NCBI RefSeq assembly: GCF_905171765.1
Contig: NC_053390.1
Location: 592,125,793 to 592,189,792 of the forward strand
DNA length: 64,000 nt
Reading direction: 5' to 3'
Source: Bufo bufo
Taxonomy: Eukaryota > Chordata > Amphibia > Anura > Bufonidae
Shown: positions 63,044 to 64,000 of the stretch, in pieces
Layout: each line of letters begins with the position of its first letter
Numbering within the stretch: the stretch's first letter is position 1
The notes under the pieces: generated by a model
The model's input: only the letters and a program-made list of their open reading frames with translations
Told to the model about the DNA's origin: nothing
Databases searched by the model: none
Made by a program: the position numbers and the translations under genes

Positions 63044-64000
63044 ATGTCAGAATTAAGAGTAGTAACTTACAATGTTAAAGGGTTGAGATCTCCATCAAAG
63101 AGATGCCAGATCTTTTCCCTTTTAAATAAAGAAAGATGTTCTTTAGTTTTCCTCCAGGAGACACACTTTAAGCATGGAAGCTACCCCAACCTCTCCTTTT
63201 CTAAATATCCCACATGGTACCACTGTGGAGCTGGGGGTGCCGCCTCGAGGGGAGTCAGTATTGGCTTCCATAGAAACTTGCCCTTTCAATACAACTCACA
63301 TGTACAAGATCCGGAAGGCAGATTTCTCATACTCAAAGGCCTGATAGGAAGCTCACTATATACCTTAGTGAATGTCTATGCTCCAAATACGGAACAAATC
63401 ACTTGGCTCTCCACGTTAATAGACCTAATAGAGATTCATAGAGAAGGCATACTGATATTGGCTGGTGATTTTAATCTAGCCTTCAACCCGCTACTAGACA
63501 CCACCTCCAAGAAATCTGCTATTTCTCAAAAAGCCCTCAACTTCCTCCAGACTAAACTTTCAAGCCATGGTGTTACAGATATCTGGCGCTGTCTGAACCC
63601 CCAGGAATTAGACTATTCCTTTTACTCTTCCTCTAACAGATCCTATAGTAGGATCGACTATATCCTTATTTCAAAAGAACACCTACAGTTATGTTCACTC
63701 GCCAAGATAGGAGATATAACTTTATCTGACCACTCTCCTATATTCTGTGATATACACCCACCTAACAGATCCAATAAAAAATCTAATTGGAAACTTAACG
63801 AATCTCTACTGGGAAATGAGAAACATACAACCCAAATTTCCTCCTTTCTAGAAGAATACTTCTCAATTAATAACACTAAAGATGTTTCTCCCCAAATATT
63901 ATGGGACGCCCACAAGGCCTTTATAAGGGGCAGACTAATTAGCCTTTGCTCTTTTCTTAAAAAACAATCTGAGAAAAAACTTTCCAACTTACTATCTAAA
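63044..64000 (+). CDS. L1 ORF2 protein, N-terminal endonuclease (open to window end)
   Basis: The ATG at 63,044 opens MSELRVVTYNVKGLRSPSKR and the frame has no stop for 319 codons up to base 64,000. It contains the AP-like endonuclease motifs in order: TYNVKGL (metal-binding N), VFLQETHF (catalytic E), LYTLVNVYAPN, ILAGDFNLAFNP (D and N), SRIDYILIS and, at the end, LSDHSPI (D-H pair). This enzyme nicks target DNA to prime reverse transcription. The following ~90 residues are the linker before the RT domain, which lies beyond the window. All visible catalytic residues are kept. The truncation is caused by the window edge. Confidence 0.92.
   Translation, partial: MSELRVVTYNVKGLRSPSKRCQIFSLLNKERCSLVFLQETHFKHGSYPNLSFSKYPTWYHCGAGGAASRGVSIGFHRNLPFQYNSHVQDPEGRFLILKGLIGSSLYTLVNVYAPNTEQITWLSTLIDLIEIHREGILILAGDFNLAFNPLLDTTSKKSAISQKALNFLQTKLSSHGVTDIWRCLNPQELDYSFYSSSNRSYSRIDYILISKEHLQLCSLAKIGDITLSDHSPIFCDIHPPNRSNKKSNWKLNESLLGNEKHTTQISSFLEEYFSINNTKDVSPQILWDAHKAFIRGRLISLCSFLKKQSEKKLSNLLSK

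Larger units (their letters stand above)
61321..64000 (+). mobile_element. L1-2: L1 LINE, 5' part
   Basis: The element probably starts at GGGGGGCGGAGCTAGCATC (61,322). A short leader precedes ORF1 (61,423-62,511), a ~530-bp spacer follows, and ORF2 starts at 63,044 and runs off the window. The whole order is that of an L1-type LINE. The visible part has one stop in ORF1 and none in ORF2. Confidence 0.88.

Overview
The window is a stretch of vertebrate intergenic DNA made almost wholly of nested transposable elements, with no bacterial features and no intact host gene. The element mix points to an anuran amphibian (frog or toad): L1 LINEs with an ORF1/ORF2 layout, a CR1 3' end with an 8-bp tail repeat, a Penelope-like element with a GIY-YIG endonuclease, Ty3/gypsy chromoviruses, large BED-finger hAT transposons, Tc1-like copies and many palindromic MITEs, including TTAA-flanked ones. 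This assignment rests on repeat types remembered from frog genomes. No database was searched.

Layout. 1-5.9 kb: TTAA-element remnants, an internally deleted Tc1 element, MITEs and a tRNA-like sequence. 5.9-23.6 kb: a broken L1 (L1-1) split by a 14.3-kb hAT insertion (hAT-1, 8-bp target duplication CTAAAGGG). hAT-1 is itself split by a 2.8-kb hAT-like element carrying a CR1 end and by a 5.3-kb gypsy element with two 552-bp LTRs. L1-1 also carries a 1.57-kb AT-rich insertion and the start of hAT-2. 23.6-32.3 kb: hAT-2, same family as hAT-1, with 92-bp, 118-bp and 182-bp tandem arrays. 32.5-33.8 kb: perfect palindromes and another TTAA element. 33.8-37.3 kb: hAT-A, an internally deleted member of a second BED-hAT family. 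It carries a precise solo LTR and an insert made of an L1 ORF2 fragment joined to an intronless DNMT3 C-terminal fragment. 39.3-45.5 kb: a Penelope-like element preceded by an inverted copy of its own 3' end and interrupted by a TTAA MITE. 45.7-57.8 kb: hAT-B, sister of hAT-A, with two BED fingers in tandem and a second gypsy element (5-bp duplication ATATG) inside its transposase. 57.8-61.3 kb: mostly unassigned sequence, a direct repeat and MITEs. 61.3-64.0 kb: a fairly young L1 (L1-2) whose ORF2 is open to the window edge.

How the parts relate. Nearly every coding region is a decayed transposon gene. Target-site duplications allow a relative order: L1-1 first, then hAT-1, then the hAT-like element and gypsy-1 inside hAT-1; hAT-B first, then gypsy-2; the Penelope-like element first, then its MITE. 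The observations most worth a second look are the L1/DNMT3 chimeric retrocopy inside hAT-A, the repeated C-terminal segment and satellite-like flanks shared by hAT-1 and hAT-2, the doubled BED finger of hAT-B, the hammerhead-like motif in the Penelope-like element, and the open L1-2 ORF2.
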